Assembly: GCF_000703085.1 (NCBI RefSeq)
Contig: NZ_JNLL01000001.1
Coordinates: 868,001 to 932,000, forward strand
Length of the DNA stretch: 64,000 bases
Source: Persephonella sp. KM09-Lau-8
GTDB taxonomy: Bacteria > Aquificota > Aquificia > Aquificales > Hydrogenothermaceae
Direction of reading: 5' to 3'
The notes under the pieces: model-generated
The model's database searches: none
The model's input: only the letters and a program-made list of their open reading frames with translations
Told to the model about the DNA's origin: nothing
Part shown: positions 1-8,178 of the stretch, one piece after another
Layout: the number at the start of each line of letters is the position of its first letter
Position numbering within the stretch: position 1 is the first letter of the stretch
Translations under genes and position numbers: made by a program

Positions 1-13
1 GATAGATGAAGAT

Positions 14-286
14 ATGAAAAAATTAAAAATACTTGTTAAAAGACTGGAATTCCTGTATCTAAATGGAATGGTAGAGTCAGCCCATCACACAGAAACAAGC
101 TTCTCGATAATATTCACAGAGGTAAATAAACTGGTTGAATCAACAAGAGAAGTTCTTGGGACACTACACACGCCACTATTTGAAGTTATAGACAAAAATA
201 AAGAAATGGGTAGAGAGTTTAAGGAAGTTGACCGTATAATTGAAAAGATGTATAGAGAGCTTGACTTGTTAACAGAAACCGTATAG
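14..286 (+). CDS. Small protein of unknown function, possibly cut by the window edge
   Basis: I do not recognise this 90-residue, mostly helical and charged protein. The frame is open to the left edge of the window and no ribosome site precedes the ATG at 14, so the true start may lie outside. It ends 10 bp before cutA on the same strand and is probably cotranscribed with cutA and the stomatin gene. No signal peptide, membrane segment or cysteine is visible. A small helical regulator or accessory subunit would fit, but nothing in the sequence decides this. Confidence 0.6.
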   Translation: MKKLKILVKRLEFLYLNGMVESAHHTETSFSIIFTEVNKLVESTREVLGTLHTPLFEVIDKNKEMGREFKEVDRIIEKMYRELDLLTETV

Positions 287-296
287 GAGAAAAAAA

Positions 297-614
297 ATGG
301 GATATATAGTTGTTTTTATAACAACACCTGATAAAGAGGTAAGCTCAAAGTTAGCCAGAGGGCTTGTGGAAAACAAATTAGCTGCATGTGTAAATATAGT
401 TGATGGTCTAAACTCAATTTATTTTTGGCAGGGGAACATAGAGAATGACTCGGAACAACTGCTCATCGTAAAAACTACAGATGACCTATTTGAAAAATTA
501 GAAAAATTTGTAAAGGAAAATCATCCCTATACTGTTCCTGAAATCATAGCAATGCCTATTGTTAAAGGTTCATCTGATTATCTAAACTGGATTACAGAAA
601 CGGTAAATAGATAA
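297..614 (+). CDS. cutA: CutA divalent-cation tolerance protein
   Basis: CutA1 proteins are small, very stable homotrimers of the ferredoxin-like fold, linked to divalent metal tolerance and resembling PII signalling proteins; their exact role is unsettled. The 105 residues show the family layout: an early ITTPDKE strand-turn, the LAACVNI segment with its conserved cysteine, a YFWQG motif, and the C-terminal HPYTVPEI segment followed by YLNWI. The length is normal. A GGAGAAAAAA stretch lies just before the ATG. It sits between the small upstream gene and the stomatin-like gene, 2 bp before the latter. Confidence 0.93.
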   Translation: MGYIVVFITTPDKEVSSKLARGLVENKLAACVNIVDGLNSIYFWQGNIENDSEQLLIVKTTDDLFEKLEKFVKENHPYTVPEIIAMPIVKGSSDYLNWITETVNR

Positions 615-616
615 TT

Positions 617-1477
617 ATGAAAAGAATAATAGACATTGTATTCTTCCTTATTTTTGGCTTTATTCTCCTGAACATACTGGGAGGGGAAAATATTATTGCC
701 TTTTTTGGAGGATTTGATATGGCACCTATTATTATTTTTGCAATATTGGTAATAATTTTTCTGGCATCTGCCATCAAGATTTTACCTGAATATGAAAGAG
801 CTGTTATTTTCCGTCTTGGTAGAGTTATAGGGGCTAAAGGACCTGGACTTATAATTCTTATTCCATTTATAGATAAAATGGTAAGGGTTTCCCTCAGAGT
901 AATAACAATGGATGTTCCAACTCAGGATGTTATCACAAGGGATAACGTTTCTGTAAAAGTTGATGCAGTAGTTTACTTTAGAGTTGTTGACCCTGTAAAA
1001 GCTATAGTAAATGTTGAAGATTTTGTTTATGCAACTTCCCAGATATCCCAGACAACCCTTAGAAGTATATGTGGACAGGCTGAATTGGATGAACTACTTT
1101 CCCAGAGGGAAAAAATAAATATGAAACTTCAGGAAATCATTGACAAAGAAACAGACGCCTGGGGGGTTAAAGTTGTTGCTGTAGAACTTAAAAGGATAGA
1201 CCTTCCTGAAGAGCTTGTAAAAGCAATGGCAAGACAGGCTGAAGCAGAAAGAGAAAGAAGAGCAAAAATCATCGCAGCAGAAGCAGAATATCAGGCGGCT
1301 CAAAAACTTGTAGAAGCAGCTCAGCTTCTATCCCAACAACCTATCGCAATGCAGCTTAGATACCTTGAAACACTCAACACAATCGGTCAGAAAAATGCAA
1401 AAACAATCGTATTCCCCTTCCCAATAGAAATAACAGATTTCTTAGGAAGTATTAAAAACCAAAATAGCAACGGATAA
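617..1477 (+). CDS. Stomatin/slipin-type SPFH membrane protein
   Basis: Bacterial slipins form oligomers in the cytoplasmic membrane and often work with an NfeD-type partner protease. This 286-residue protein has two hydrophobic segments near the N-terminus (about 4-25 and 33-55), then an SPFH domain starting at [12 protein letters not shown], with the typical [12 protein letters not shown] and [12 protein letters not shown] segments. A charged helical stretch rich in Ala, Glu and Arg follows (about 195-240). It is the last gene of the cutA run. No NfeD gene is visible in the window, although the left edge is close. A second, more divergent SPFH protein lies at 35468-36307. Confidence 0.9.
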   Translation: MKRIIDIVFFLIFGFILLNILGGENIIAFFGGFDMAPIIIFAILVIIFLASAIKILPEYERAVIFRLGRVIGAKGPGLIILIPFIDKMVRVSLRVITMDVPTQDVITRDNVSVKVDAVVYFRVVDPVKAIVNVEDFVYATSQISQTTLRSICGQAELDELLSQREKINMKLQEIIDKETDAWGVKVVAVELKRIDLPEELVKAMARQAEAERERRAKIIAAEAEYQAAQKLVEAAQLLSQQPIAMQLRYLETLNTIGQKNAKTIVFPFPIEITDFLGSIKNQNSNG

Positions 1478-1572
1478 ACAGACTTTACAAAGTAAGGCTT
1501 TTAACCAAGGTTCTCTCTTTATCTTCAACCAGTATCTTCATTCGTCAAAAAAGTCTTCCTTTCAAAGAAAAA

Positions 1573-1623
1573 CAACCCCAAATTTAAAAAAGGGTTGCAT
1601 CTTTCCTCAACAGGTTTTATATT
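1573..1623 (+). promoter_or_regulatory. Promoter of clpB with an inverted repeat over the -35 box
   Basis: TTGCAT at 1595-1600 and TATATT at 1618-1623 are 17 bp apart, a good sigma-70 type promoter. A 6-bp perfect inverted repeat, CAACCC (1573-1578) and GGGTTG (1592-1597), overlaps the -35 box with a 13-bp gap. It could be a heat-shock operator, but it is not the CIRCE element. The promoter match is direct; the regulatory role is inferred. Confidence 0.5.
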
Positions 1624-1682
1624 TATATACACATACTAAAAAAATTTTATAACAAATCACTAAGATTTAAATGGAGGGTAAG

Positions 1683-4600
1683 ATGTTTAGCGAAAATCTA
1701 CTTGATAAACGGTCTAAAGAATATTTAGAAACAGCAAAATCTATTGCTAATAGAAGGGGCGATAGATTAACAGATACAGACCATTTACTAATGGCCTTAA
1801 TTTCAAAGGAAGATTCCCCACTTAGAAAAGTTCTGGAAAAAAGGGGAATTGATGTAAAAGATTTAAGGCAAAAGATAGAGGAATACCTCAACGACCTATA
1901 CTCCCAGATTGATAAATCAACAAGGGAGTATATTAACTACATAAAAGACCTTCAAGGCCAGCTTACCAGAATTAGAAATGATGTTCTAAAAATTTTAGAT
2001 GAACTTAAAAAAGTAGCTGCCGCTAAAAAGCAGCTTGAAAATGAGCTCAGATATGAAGAAAGCTCTTTCTGGGGTGGTTTTGGTAGCTCTACAAGATTAG
2101 AGTATGAAAGACTAAACAGATATGAAAAGGAGCTTAAGTCCCAGCTATCCCAGATTAAAAACTCACTTCTTCAAGTAATGGATGAGGAAACAGCAGACAG
2201 ATTCCTATCTGGAGAGGCAGGATTATCTGCAATTCTGTATAAAATAATAGAAAACTCTGATTTTGTTAAGCAGCTAAAAGATTTAGGAATATCTCCAGAT
2301 AGGGTTGTTGTTAAAATAGCCGAAGAGGCATTAGGAACTAAAAGCGGAAAAATATATGCTTCTAATCTTATAAAAGTTTTAGAAGAAGCAGAAAAGAAAG
2401 CCCTTGAAAGCGGCGAAGCACAGGTTAAACCTTTATATATAGCAACAGCTTTAATTGATGCAAAAGATACAATTGCAGGAAAAATCTTAGAACAAATATT
2501 AACAGGAGGAAAGGAAAAGATGAACGGAGAAAACATACAGCAAGAAATGGCTGAAGAAGAAAAATCTCCATTAGAAAGATTTACTGTAGACCTTACACAA
2601 CTTGCAAGGGAAGGAAAACTTGACCCTGTAATTGGTAGGGAAAAAGAAATTCAACAGGTAATTGAAATTCTTCTCAGAAGAACCAAAAACAACCCTGTTC
2701 TTGTTGGTGAGGCAGGTGTTGGTAAAACAGCAATTGTTGAAGGTCTCGCACAAAAAATAGTAAACAAAGAAGTTCCAGAGGAACTTTTTGATAAAAGAAT
2801 TTTAGCACTTGATATGGGAGCTCTCCTTGCAGGAACAAAATATAGGGGAGAATTTGAAGAAAGACTAAAAGGCATTATTGATGAAGTCAAAAAATCAGAA
2901 GGAAATATTATCCTGTTCATTGATGAGCTCCACACAATTGTTGGTGCCGGAGCTGCTGAAGGTTCAACAGACGCAGGAAACCTGCTTAAACCTGCACTGG
3001 CAAGAGGAGAGCTTAGAGTAATCGGTGCAACAACCCTTGATGAGTATAGAAAATACATCGAAAAAGATCCAGCATTAGAAAGAAGATTCCAGCCTGTATT
3101 GGTTGAAGAGCCAGATGTTGAAACAACAATAGAAATACTCAAAGCACTTAGACCAAAACTTGAACAACACCACGGTGTAAAAATTGCAGACAGTGCCCTT
3201 GAAGCAGCTGCAAAACTTACACACAGATACATACAGGACAGAAGATTGCCTGACAAAGCTATTGATGCATTAGATCAGGCTTGTGCAAGAAAGAAACTCA
3301 AGCTTGTATATGCTCCACCTGAAGTAATAGAACTGGAAAGAAAAATAAAACTCCTTGATGAGCAAATTGTTCAGGCTTCATTAGATGGAGATTACGAAAA
3401 AGAAGCACAGCTCAAAATAGAAAAAGCCAAACTTGAAAAAGAACTTAAAGAACTGATGGCTAAATCTGACAATGAACATCTTAGACTTGAACAGCTCAGA
3501 AAACAGCTTGAAGAACTTGAAGAGCAAATTGTAAAAGCTGCAGAAGCAGGAGACTATGAAAAAGAAACAGAGCTTAAAATAGAAAAAGCCAAACTTGAAA
3601 AAGAGATAAAAGAGCTTGAACACAAGATTGCAGAAAGAACAGTGGTTACAGAAGACGATGTTGCAGAAGTAGTTTCTGACTGGACAGGAATACCTCTGTC
3701 TAAACTGAAAGAAGAAGAAATGGAAAGACTTCTTCACCTTGAAGAAGAAATGCACAAAAGAGTTGTTGATCAGGAACATGTTATCAAAACAATTGCTGAA
3801 GCTATCAGAAGAGCAAGAGCAGGTCTTTCTGACCCAAGAAAACCACTCGCATCATTTATGTTCCTTGGTCCAACAGGTGTAGGTAAAACAGAAACAGCAA
3901 AAGCATTAGCAGAACTTCTGTTTGGAGACGAAGATGCACTCATAAGACTGGATATGTCTGAGTTTAAAGAAGAACACTCTGTTGCTAAGCTTATTGGTGC
4001 ACCTCCAGGATATGTAGGATATGAAGAGGGTGGTAAACTTACAGAAGCAGTAAGAAGAAGACCATACTCAGTAGTTCTCCTTGATGAGATAGAAAAAGCT
4101 CACCCAAGAGTATTTGACCTGTTCCTGCAAGTGCTGGATGATGGAAGACTTACAGACTCACAGGGTAGAACAGTCAACTTTAGAAATACAATTATCATAA
4201 TGACATCTAACATAGGTAGCCAGTATCTTACACTGATACCATTTGATGCAGATGAGCAAACTATAGAAAAAGAGTTTGAAATTGCCAAAGAAAAAGTTTT
4301 AGAGGAAGTTAAGAATTACTTTAGACCGGAATTCCTGAACAGATTAGATGAAATACTGGTATTCAAACCACTGTTCAAGAAAGAACTGCTACAAATTGTT
4401 GACCTTATGCTTAGAAATCTTAACAAAAGACTTATTGAAAGAAATATACAGATTGAGGCTACAGATAAAGCTAAAGAGCTTATTGCAAAACTTGGATATG
4501 ACCCTGTTTATGGAGCAAGACCTCTCAGAAGAGCTATACAGAAATATGTTGAAACTCCACTTTCTGAAAAAATACTTAAAGGAGAGGTCAAACCTGGAGA

Positions 4601-4688
4601 CACCGTCATTATTGATGAAGAAAATGGCGAACTGGTCTTCAAGGTTAAAGAGGAAAAACAGGAAGAGAAACAAGAAGAAAACAAATAA
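1683..4688 (+). CDS. clpB: ClpB disaggregase (Hsp104 family) with enlarged N-domain
   Basis: ClpB is a hexameric AAA+ machine that pulls apart protein aggregates with DnaK. The start is set at 1683 because GGAGG (1673-1677) lies between an upstream in-frame ATG (1671) and this one. The protein has about 1001 residues. Clp-N repeat 1 is at about 5-70, a long charged helical insertion at 75-225, and Clp-N repeat 2 at about 230-285. D1 carries Walker A GEAGVGKT (342-349) and Walker B LFIDE (411-415). The middle coiled coil spans about 550-655, and D2 has Walker A GPTGVGKT (729-736) and [11 protein letters not shown]. From memory, Aquifex ClpB has a similar length. Within the coiled coil, a [17 protein letters not shown] block occurs twice, 54 residues apart. 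Both ATPase sites look intact. Confidence 0.95.
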   Translation: MFSENLLDKRSKEYLETAKSIANRRGDRLTDTDHLLMALISKEDSPLRKVLEKRGIDVKDLRQKIEEYLNDLYSQIDKSTREYINYIKDLQGQLTRIRNDVLKILDELKKVAAAKKQLENELRYEESSFWGGFGSSTRLEYERLNRYEKELKSQLSQIKNSLLQVMDEETADRFLSGEAGLSAILYKIIENSDFVKQLKDLGISPDRVVVKIAEEALGTKSGKIYASNLIKVLEEAEKKALESGEAQVKPLYIATALIDAKDTIAGKILEQILTGGKEKMNGENIQQEMAEEEKSPLERFTVDLTQLAREGKLDPVIGREKEIQQVIEILLRRTKNNPVLVGEAGVGKTAIVEGLAQKIVNKEVPEELFDKRILALDMGALLAGTKYRGEFEERLKGIIDEVKKSEGNIILFIDELHTIVGAGAAEGSTDAGNLLKPALARGELRVIGATTLDEYRKYIEKDPALERRFQPVLVEEPDVETTIEILKALRPKLEQHHGVKIADSALEAAAKLTHRYIQDRRLPDKAIDALDQACARKKLKLVYAPPEVIELERKIKLLDEQIVQASLDGDYEKEAQLKIEKAKLEKELKELMAKSDNEHLRLEQLRKQLEELEEQIVKAAEAGDYEKETELKIEKAKLEKEIKELEHKIAERTVVTEDDVAEVVSDWTGIPLSKLKEEEMERLLHLEEEMHKRVVDQEHVIKTIAEAIRRARAGLSDPRKPLASFMFLGPTGVGKTETAKALAELLFGDEDALIRLDMSEFKEEHSVAKLIGAPPGYVGYEEGGKLTEAVRRRPYSVVLLDEIEKAHPRVFDLFLQVLDDGRLTDSQGRTVNFRNTIIIMTSNIGSQYLTLIPFDADEQTIEKEFEIAKEKVLEEVKNYFRPEFLNRLDEILVFKPLFKKELLQIVDLMLRNLNKRLIERNIQIEATDKAKELIAKLGYDPVYGARPLRRAIQKYVETPLSEKILKGEVKPGDTVIIDEENGELVFKVKEEKQEEKQEENK

Positions 4689-4702
4689 AGAATTAGTTTC
4701 CC

Positions 4703-4728
4703 AAAGCCCCCAATTGGGGCTTTTTTTT
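4703..4728 (+). terminator. Intrinsic terminator after clpB
   Basis: GCCCC (4706-4710) pairs with GGGGC (4716-4720) around a 5-nt loop, is flanked by an A-run, and is followed by eight T. It starts 15 bp after the clpB stop and insulates clpB from the repeat region downstream. Confidence 0.9.
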
Positions 4729-4835
4729 GTTGCAAACAGGCTTATAATGGTGTATAAGTTATAACAAAGGATTTGGTTACATGTCAGAAGAATATGATTT
4801 ATGTCATATAAAAATCTCTACAAAATCGGGGTGTG

Positions 4836-5028
4836 AATTTTAGCAAGATAGACTAAAATTTTGGCTAATTATTGAAAATAAAGGTTTAGCAGGTTGCATA
4901 AATTTTATGCACGTGAAAGTTTGTAGAAATTTCACAATTTGGAGCAAAACATTGAAAATAAAGGCCGATAAGCAAATTTTAGGGAAAATTCTAGACACAT
5001 TTAAAAACATAAAACTACCTGCTAAACC
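4836..5028 (+). other. Nested inverted-repeat block, possible structured RNA
   Basis: A perfect 12-bp inverted repeat, GGTTTAGCAGGT (4883-4894) and ACCTGCTAAACC (5017-5028), encloses three smaller hairpins. They are TGCATAA/TTATGCA (4895-4901/4905-4911), GTGAAA/TTTCAC (4913-4918/4930-4935) and AATTTT/AAAATT (4975-4980/4985-4990). Just outside is AATTTTAG/CTAAAATT (4836-4843/4853-4860). The loop of the second inner hairpin (TTTGTAGA, 4920-4927) is complementary to TCTACAAA at 4817-4824, which would allow a pseudoknot. Short AT-rich stems arise by chance; the 12-bp closing stem is the least expected. Confidence 0.4.
4871..4964 (+). repeat. 14-bp direct repeat in the leader of array A
   Basis: ATTGAAAATAAAGG occurs at 4871-4884 and again at 4951-4964, 80 bp apart. 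The first copy runs into the left arm of the 12-bp inverted repeat. It could be a protein-binding or spacer-integration motif in the leader, or the trace of a local duplication. Confidence 0.6.
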
Positions 5029-5043
5029 GCAAAAATCTAAGCT

Positions 5044-5365
5044 CTGGAACTGACCCGCTGTTTTGAGGGTATTGCGACTTGGCTCGGTGGGCCTTTACCC
5101 TCCGGGGACGGGACCGGACTGGAACTGACCCGCTGTTTTGAGGGTATTGCGACATTCAAAAGTTGTTACCCATGGCCTCTACCCCTCGGGGGTCTGGAAC
5201 TGACCCGCTGTTTTGAGGGTATTGCGACCCATCCGGTCGCCGGACCCCGGCCGCAGTCCCACTGGAACTGACCCGCTGTTTTGAGGGTATTGCGACCTGG
5301 TCCGACACATAAAACTTAGTCGGACCGTAAACCACTGGAACTGACCCGCTGTTTTGAGGGTATTG
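5044..5365 (+). CRISPR. CRISPR-like array A: five 35-nt repeats, four GC-rich spacers
   Basis: Four identical 35-nt repeats start at 5044, 5119, 5194 and 5262; a fifth (5335-5365) matches for 31 nt and then diverges. The repeat begins CTGGAACTGACCC and ends GGGTATTGCGAC. Spacers are 40, 40, 33 and 38 nt (5079-5118, 5154-5193, 5229-5261, 5297-5334). ACCC and GGGT inside the repeat can pair, leaving ATTGCGAC as an 8-nt tail, as in Cas6-type repeats ending ATTGAAAC. The decayed right-hand repeat puts the leader on the left and gives + orientation. By hand count the spacers are about 70, 53, 79 and 47 % GC, far above the surroundings. No cas gene is in the window. A non-CRISPR structured-RNA array remains possible because each spacer holds a short inverted repeat. 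Confidence 0.75.
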
Positions 5366-5547
5366 TAGCTATAAATCTGGATTTAGGAATTTTTGGAGTT
5401 TATCCCCAAAAGCTCTTATTTTGTCCTTTTTGAAAGATAACTGAAATCAATTAAATAAACCAGTGAAAAGTATAATATTCCCAATTTTTCCTAATATACC
5501 TTCCTTTCTGGTATAATTTTTTTTAATATCTTTCTACGGGGAAACAT
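5366..5547 (+). promoter_or_regulatory. AT-rich gap with likely -10 box for the 5548 gene
   Basis: TATAAT at 5512-5517 lies 31 bp before the TTG start at 5548. The -35 region is poor (TCCTAA at the best spacing). I see no other feature between array A and the next gene. Confidence 0.4.
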
Positions 5548-5811
5548 TTGGAAAGCAGCATTTTAGACAGCAATATAGAAGTTGAACTGGAATTCTTGAT
5601 AACTTCTGAGGATTTAAATCTGGACACTCTAAAAAATCTGCAAGAGAATGATGAAATAGAAATAACAAATCCACAATACATCATAGCAATTAACAAACTT
5701 CCCTTCTATATACCAAAAATAAAAGAAGAAAATGGACTTATCATAGGCAAGATATTAAAAATATTAGAGCCTTCAGATGCTTTAAAATATAAAGAAAAAT
5801 ATCTGATATAG
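5548..5811 (+). CDS. Small protein, faintly like a SpoA/FliN C-terminal domain
   Basis: This 87-residue protein starts at a TTG; ACGGGGAAA just upstream is a fair ribosome site, and no in-frame ATG is available nearby. It is acidic and probably all beta: strands such as VELEFLI, DEIEIT, YIIAI and GLIIGKIL follow the rhythm of the SpoA fold found in FliN and type III secretion proteins. That likeness is weak and no flagellar gene is nearby. It ends 8 bp before folD, so the two are probably cotranscribed. Confidence 0.6.
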   Translation: MESSILDSNIEVELEFLITSEDLNLDTLKNLQENDEIEITNPQYIIAINKLPFYIPKIKEENGLIIGKILKILEPSDALKYKEKYLI

Positions 5812-5819
5812 GAGAAAAA

Positions 5820-6707
5820 ATGGCAGCTGTTATTTTAGATGGTAAATCCCTTGCAAAACAAATAAGAGAAGAACTCAAAAAAGAAATAGATGGTTACATT
5901 CAAAAAGGATTAAGGAATCCTAATCTGGTGGTAATACTTGTTGGGGATGATCCTGCAAGTCAGGTGTATGTAGAAAACAAAAGAAAAGCCTGCAAAGAAG
6001 TCGGTATTAACTCAATGGTTTTTAAACTCCCTGAAAATACTACCCAGACAGAACTCCTTGAGCTGATAGGAAAATTCAACGGAGATGAGGATATAGATGG
6101 CATTCTGGTTCAGCTCCCTCTCCCATCACACATAAACACTCAGGAGATAATTGAGGCAATCAACCCACACAAAGATGTGGACGGATTTCATCCGGAAAAT
6201 ATGGGTAAACTGGCTACCGGCAAAGATGATGGAATAATTCCTTGCACACCTCTTGGTATCTGGATAATGCTTAAACATTACAAAATCCCTACATTCAAAA
6301 GAGATGTTGTAATAGTAGGGGCAAGCAATATTGTAGGGAAACCAATGGGACTTTTATTCCTGAAAAATGAAGAAGCTCCTGTTTCCATCTGCCATATAAA
6401 CACAAGAGATTTAAAATCCTATACAAGAAGGGCAGAGATACTTATTGTTGCCGTTGGAAAGCCCGGATTAATCACAGCAGATATGGTCAAAGAAGGTGCT
6501 GTTGTGATAGATGTTGGTATAAATAGACTGGAAGATGGTTCTCTGGTTGGAGATACCGATTTTGAGGCATTAAAAGATAAAGTATATGCTATTACACCAG
6601 TTCCCGGTGGTGTTGGACCTATGACAGTGGCTTCTCTACTGCTAAATACGGTTAATATTTACAGAAAAAAACTTGGGTTTGCTCCTCATCCGCTTACTCA
6701 GATTTGA
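5820..6707 (+). CDS. folD: FolD methylenetetrahydrofolate dehydrogenase/cyclohydrolase
   Basis: FolD interconverts 5,10-methylene-, 5,10-methenyl- and 10-formyl-tetrahydrofolate with NADP(H), feeding purine synthesis and formyl-Met-tRNA. The 295 residues are of normal length. The catalytic-domain signature YVENKRKAC (Tyr and Lys of the active site), the substrate-binding QLPLP and DVDGFHPEN segments, and the dinucleotide-binding GASNIVGKPMGLLF are all present. PVPGGVGPMT closes the domain. A GGAGAAAAA stretch precedes the ATG. The 3' end overlaps the convergent DUF502 gene by 14 bp. Confidence 0.97.
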   Translation: MAAVILDGKSLAKQIREELKKEIDGYIQKGLRNPNLVVILVGDDPASQVYVENKRKACKEVGINSMVFKLPENTTQTELLELIGKFNGDEDIDGILVQLPLPSHINTQEIIEAINPHKDVDGFHPENMGKLATGKDDGIIPCTPLGIWIMLKHYKIPTFKRDVVIVGASNIVGKPMGLLFLKNEEAPVSICHINTRDLKSYTRRAEILIVAVGKPGLITADMVKEGAVVIDVGINRLEDGSLVGDTDFEALKDKVYAITPVPGGVGPMTVASLLLNTVNIYRKKLGFAPHPLTQI

Positions 6708-7329
6708 TATTATCCCGGGAAACGATACCACCGGAAAGGATTATTTTAGTAGCATCTTCGACGGACATATCCGTGTGAATTACATCATCTTCTTTAACGA
6801 AAACTGTATAACCTGAAGTTGGATTTGGAGCTGTAGGCACATAAACCAGATAATAAATCTCTCCATCAACTTCTGTTTTGTTGGCTATAAAGCCTATTGA
6901 ATACATACCTTTTCTGGGGAATTCCACCAGAACAGTTTCTTTAAATTTACCTTTACCCTTCTGGTTAAAAAGATTTTCCATTAATTGTTTTACAGCCAGA
7001 TAGATTGAGCGAACTATAGGAATTCGGTTTATGATACTATCCCAGAGAGATATTACTTTCTTGCCGAAATAATTCTGAGCAATTAGTCCAATAACAAAAA
7101 TAAGAACAAGTGTAATAAGGAGACCAATACCCGGAATATTGGGTATTGGCATTATATATCTAAGGATGGGTAAGACCAGATTATTCACAAAAGCAAGTAG
7201 CCAGACAACAATCCATATTGTTATGGCTATTGGAATAAAAACAAATAAACCGGTTAAAAAAATATCCCTTAGCCTGACAATTAAAACTTTTTTCCTATAA
7301 TTATTCACTTTTGTTTCCTGTTGGTGCAC
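6694..7329 (-). CDS. DUF502 family membrane protein
   Basis: The function of DUF502 proteins is unknown. This 211-residue member begins with a short basic stretch, then two membrane segments (about 22-46 and 64-84) separated by a Pro/Ile-rich loop containing PNIPGIG. The family motif NRIPIVRSIY follows, then a soluble C-terminal domain with VPTAPNPTSGY and a closing GG segment. It overlaps the upstream protease gene by 29 bp, which suggests translational coupling and possibly a joint membrane role. The start lies inside the preceding gene and is less certain than the rest. Confidence 0.85.
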   Translation of the reverse strand: MHQQETKVNNYRKKVLIVRLRDIFLTGLFVFIPIAITIWIVVWLLAFVNNLVLPILRYIMPIPNIPGIGLLITLVLIFVIGLIAQNYFGKKVISLWDSIINRIPIVRSIYLAVKQLMENLFNQKGKGKFKETVLVEFPRKGMYSIGFIANKTEVDGEIYYLVYVPTAPNPTSGYTVFVKEDDVIHTDMSVEDATKIILSGGIVSRDNIKSE

Positions 7330-8167
7330 CGTTATTACCCGGTCTTTGATATGGAACCGGTATGTATTGAACTGAAGGAGTTCCTGCAGGCTGTGGATAT
7401 AAATCCATCAGTGCATAAACTTCTTCCGGAACATCTGTAGAAACCTTTAGACCTAAAGCCTGCAAATGTTCCACAGTAACAGGATAGTCATGGGTGTACT
7501 TTCCTGTTGATAACTCTTCTGCCACTTTTTCGGCTATTTCTTCACTATATCCTTTTTTAAGCAATAAGCTTTTTACATTTTCAAACATCTGTTTAAGGGC
7601 TTTTTCACTGACATCTATTTTCACCCATGTGGCATCATCAATCTCATCAGGTTTTTTTAATTCTTTAATTTTCACAATAGATGCTGCCGGCTCCTGTCCA
7701 AGCTGAGGGTCAACAGGCCCTAAAACAGCATGTTTGTCCATAATAATCTCATCAGCAGCGAGAGCTATAAGTGTTCCTCCTGACATGGCATAGTGGGGAA
7801 CTATTACCCTTACCGGTGCTTCGTGGTCTGCAAGTGCCTGTGCAATCTGTGTTGCAGCAAGGGCAAGACCACCTGGGGTATGAATAATAAAATCAATAGG
7901 TAAATCCTTTGGAGTCATTCTGATAGCTCTTAGAACCTGCTCTGAATCCTCAATGGTAATAAATCTCATCATAAAAAATCCAAGAAACGAACGGGTTTCT
8001 TGCCTGTGAATCATAGTAATAACACGGGATTTTCTTTTTTCCTCTATTGCTCTGATAAGTCTTTCTCTACTCCACTCTAAAGTCTGTGCTTTTAGCATAG
8101 GGAATATCAAAAGCAGTATAAATATCAGCCAGAATAACTGGTTCAGCCACATTGCTGTAGGGTCCAT
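7301..8167 (-). CDS. Membrane-anchored SDH-type serine protease (ClpP/crotonase fold)
   Basis: The 288-residue protein matches the serine dehydrogenase proteinase family (SDH_sah), relatives of SppA and ClpP. A single N-terminal membrane segment (about 7-25) anchors it. The ClpP-like core has HTPGG (96-100) for the oxyanion hole and the likely nucleophile Ser129 in AMSGGT, followed by LGPVDPQLGQ. The C-terminus is Pro/Gly/Asn-rich and probably disordered. AGGAGG precedes the ATG. It sits between dut and the DUF502 gene. Family members are thought to cut membrane or secreted proteins, but the substrate cannot be read from the sequence. Confidence 0.88.
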   Translation of the reverse strand: MDPTAMWLNQLFWLIFILLLIFPMLKAQTLEWSRERLIRAIEEKRKSRVITMIHRQETRSFLGFFMMRFITIEDSEQVLRAIRMTPKDLPIDFIIHTPGGLALAATQIAQALADHEAPVRVIVPHYAMSGGTLIALAADEIIMDKHAVLGPVDPQLGQEPAASIVKIKELKKPDEIDDATWVKIDVSEKALKQMFENVKSLLLKKGYSEEIAEKVAEELSTGKYTHDYPVTVEHLQALGLKVSTDVPEEVYALMDLYPQPAGTPSVQYIPVPYQRPGNNGAPTGNKSE

Positions 8168-8178
8168 TTTAATTCCTC

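Larger units (their letters stand above)
4730..5043 (+). other. AT-rich leader-like block upstream of CRISPR-like array A
   Basis: This non-coding stretch between the clpB terminator and array A has a possible promoter, TTGCAA (4730-4735) and TATAAG (4753-4758), 17 bp apart, reading toward the array. A weak 20-codon open frame (4781-4843, AAAGG 10 nt before its ATG) follows; I do not trust it as a gene. The rest is filled with inverted and direct repeats described separately. Its position on the side of the array opposite the decayed terminal repeat is what a CRISPR leader would show. Confidence 0.5.

Noticed and set aside
2651-3256. Long open frame on the minus strand opposite clpB
   Set aside because: It lies wholly inside a conserved gene, has no ribosome site and gives a Ser-rich low-complexity protein typical of an antisense shadow.
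4883-5028. Retron-type msr/msd RNA
   Set aside because: A closing stem with internal hairpins is present, but there is no reverse transcriptase gene in the window and no branching-guanosine context that I can recognise.
5044-5365. Integron cassette array (attC sites)
   Set aside because: Units are too short to hold genes, repeats lack attC core sites, and no integrase is nearby.
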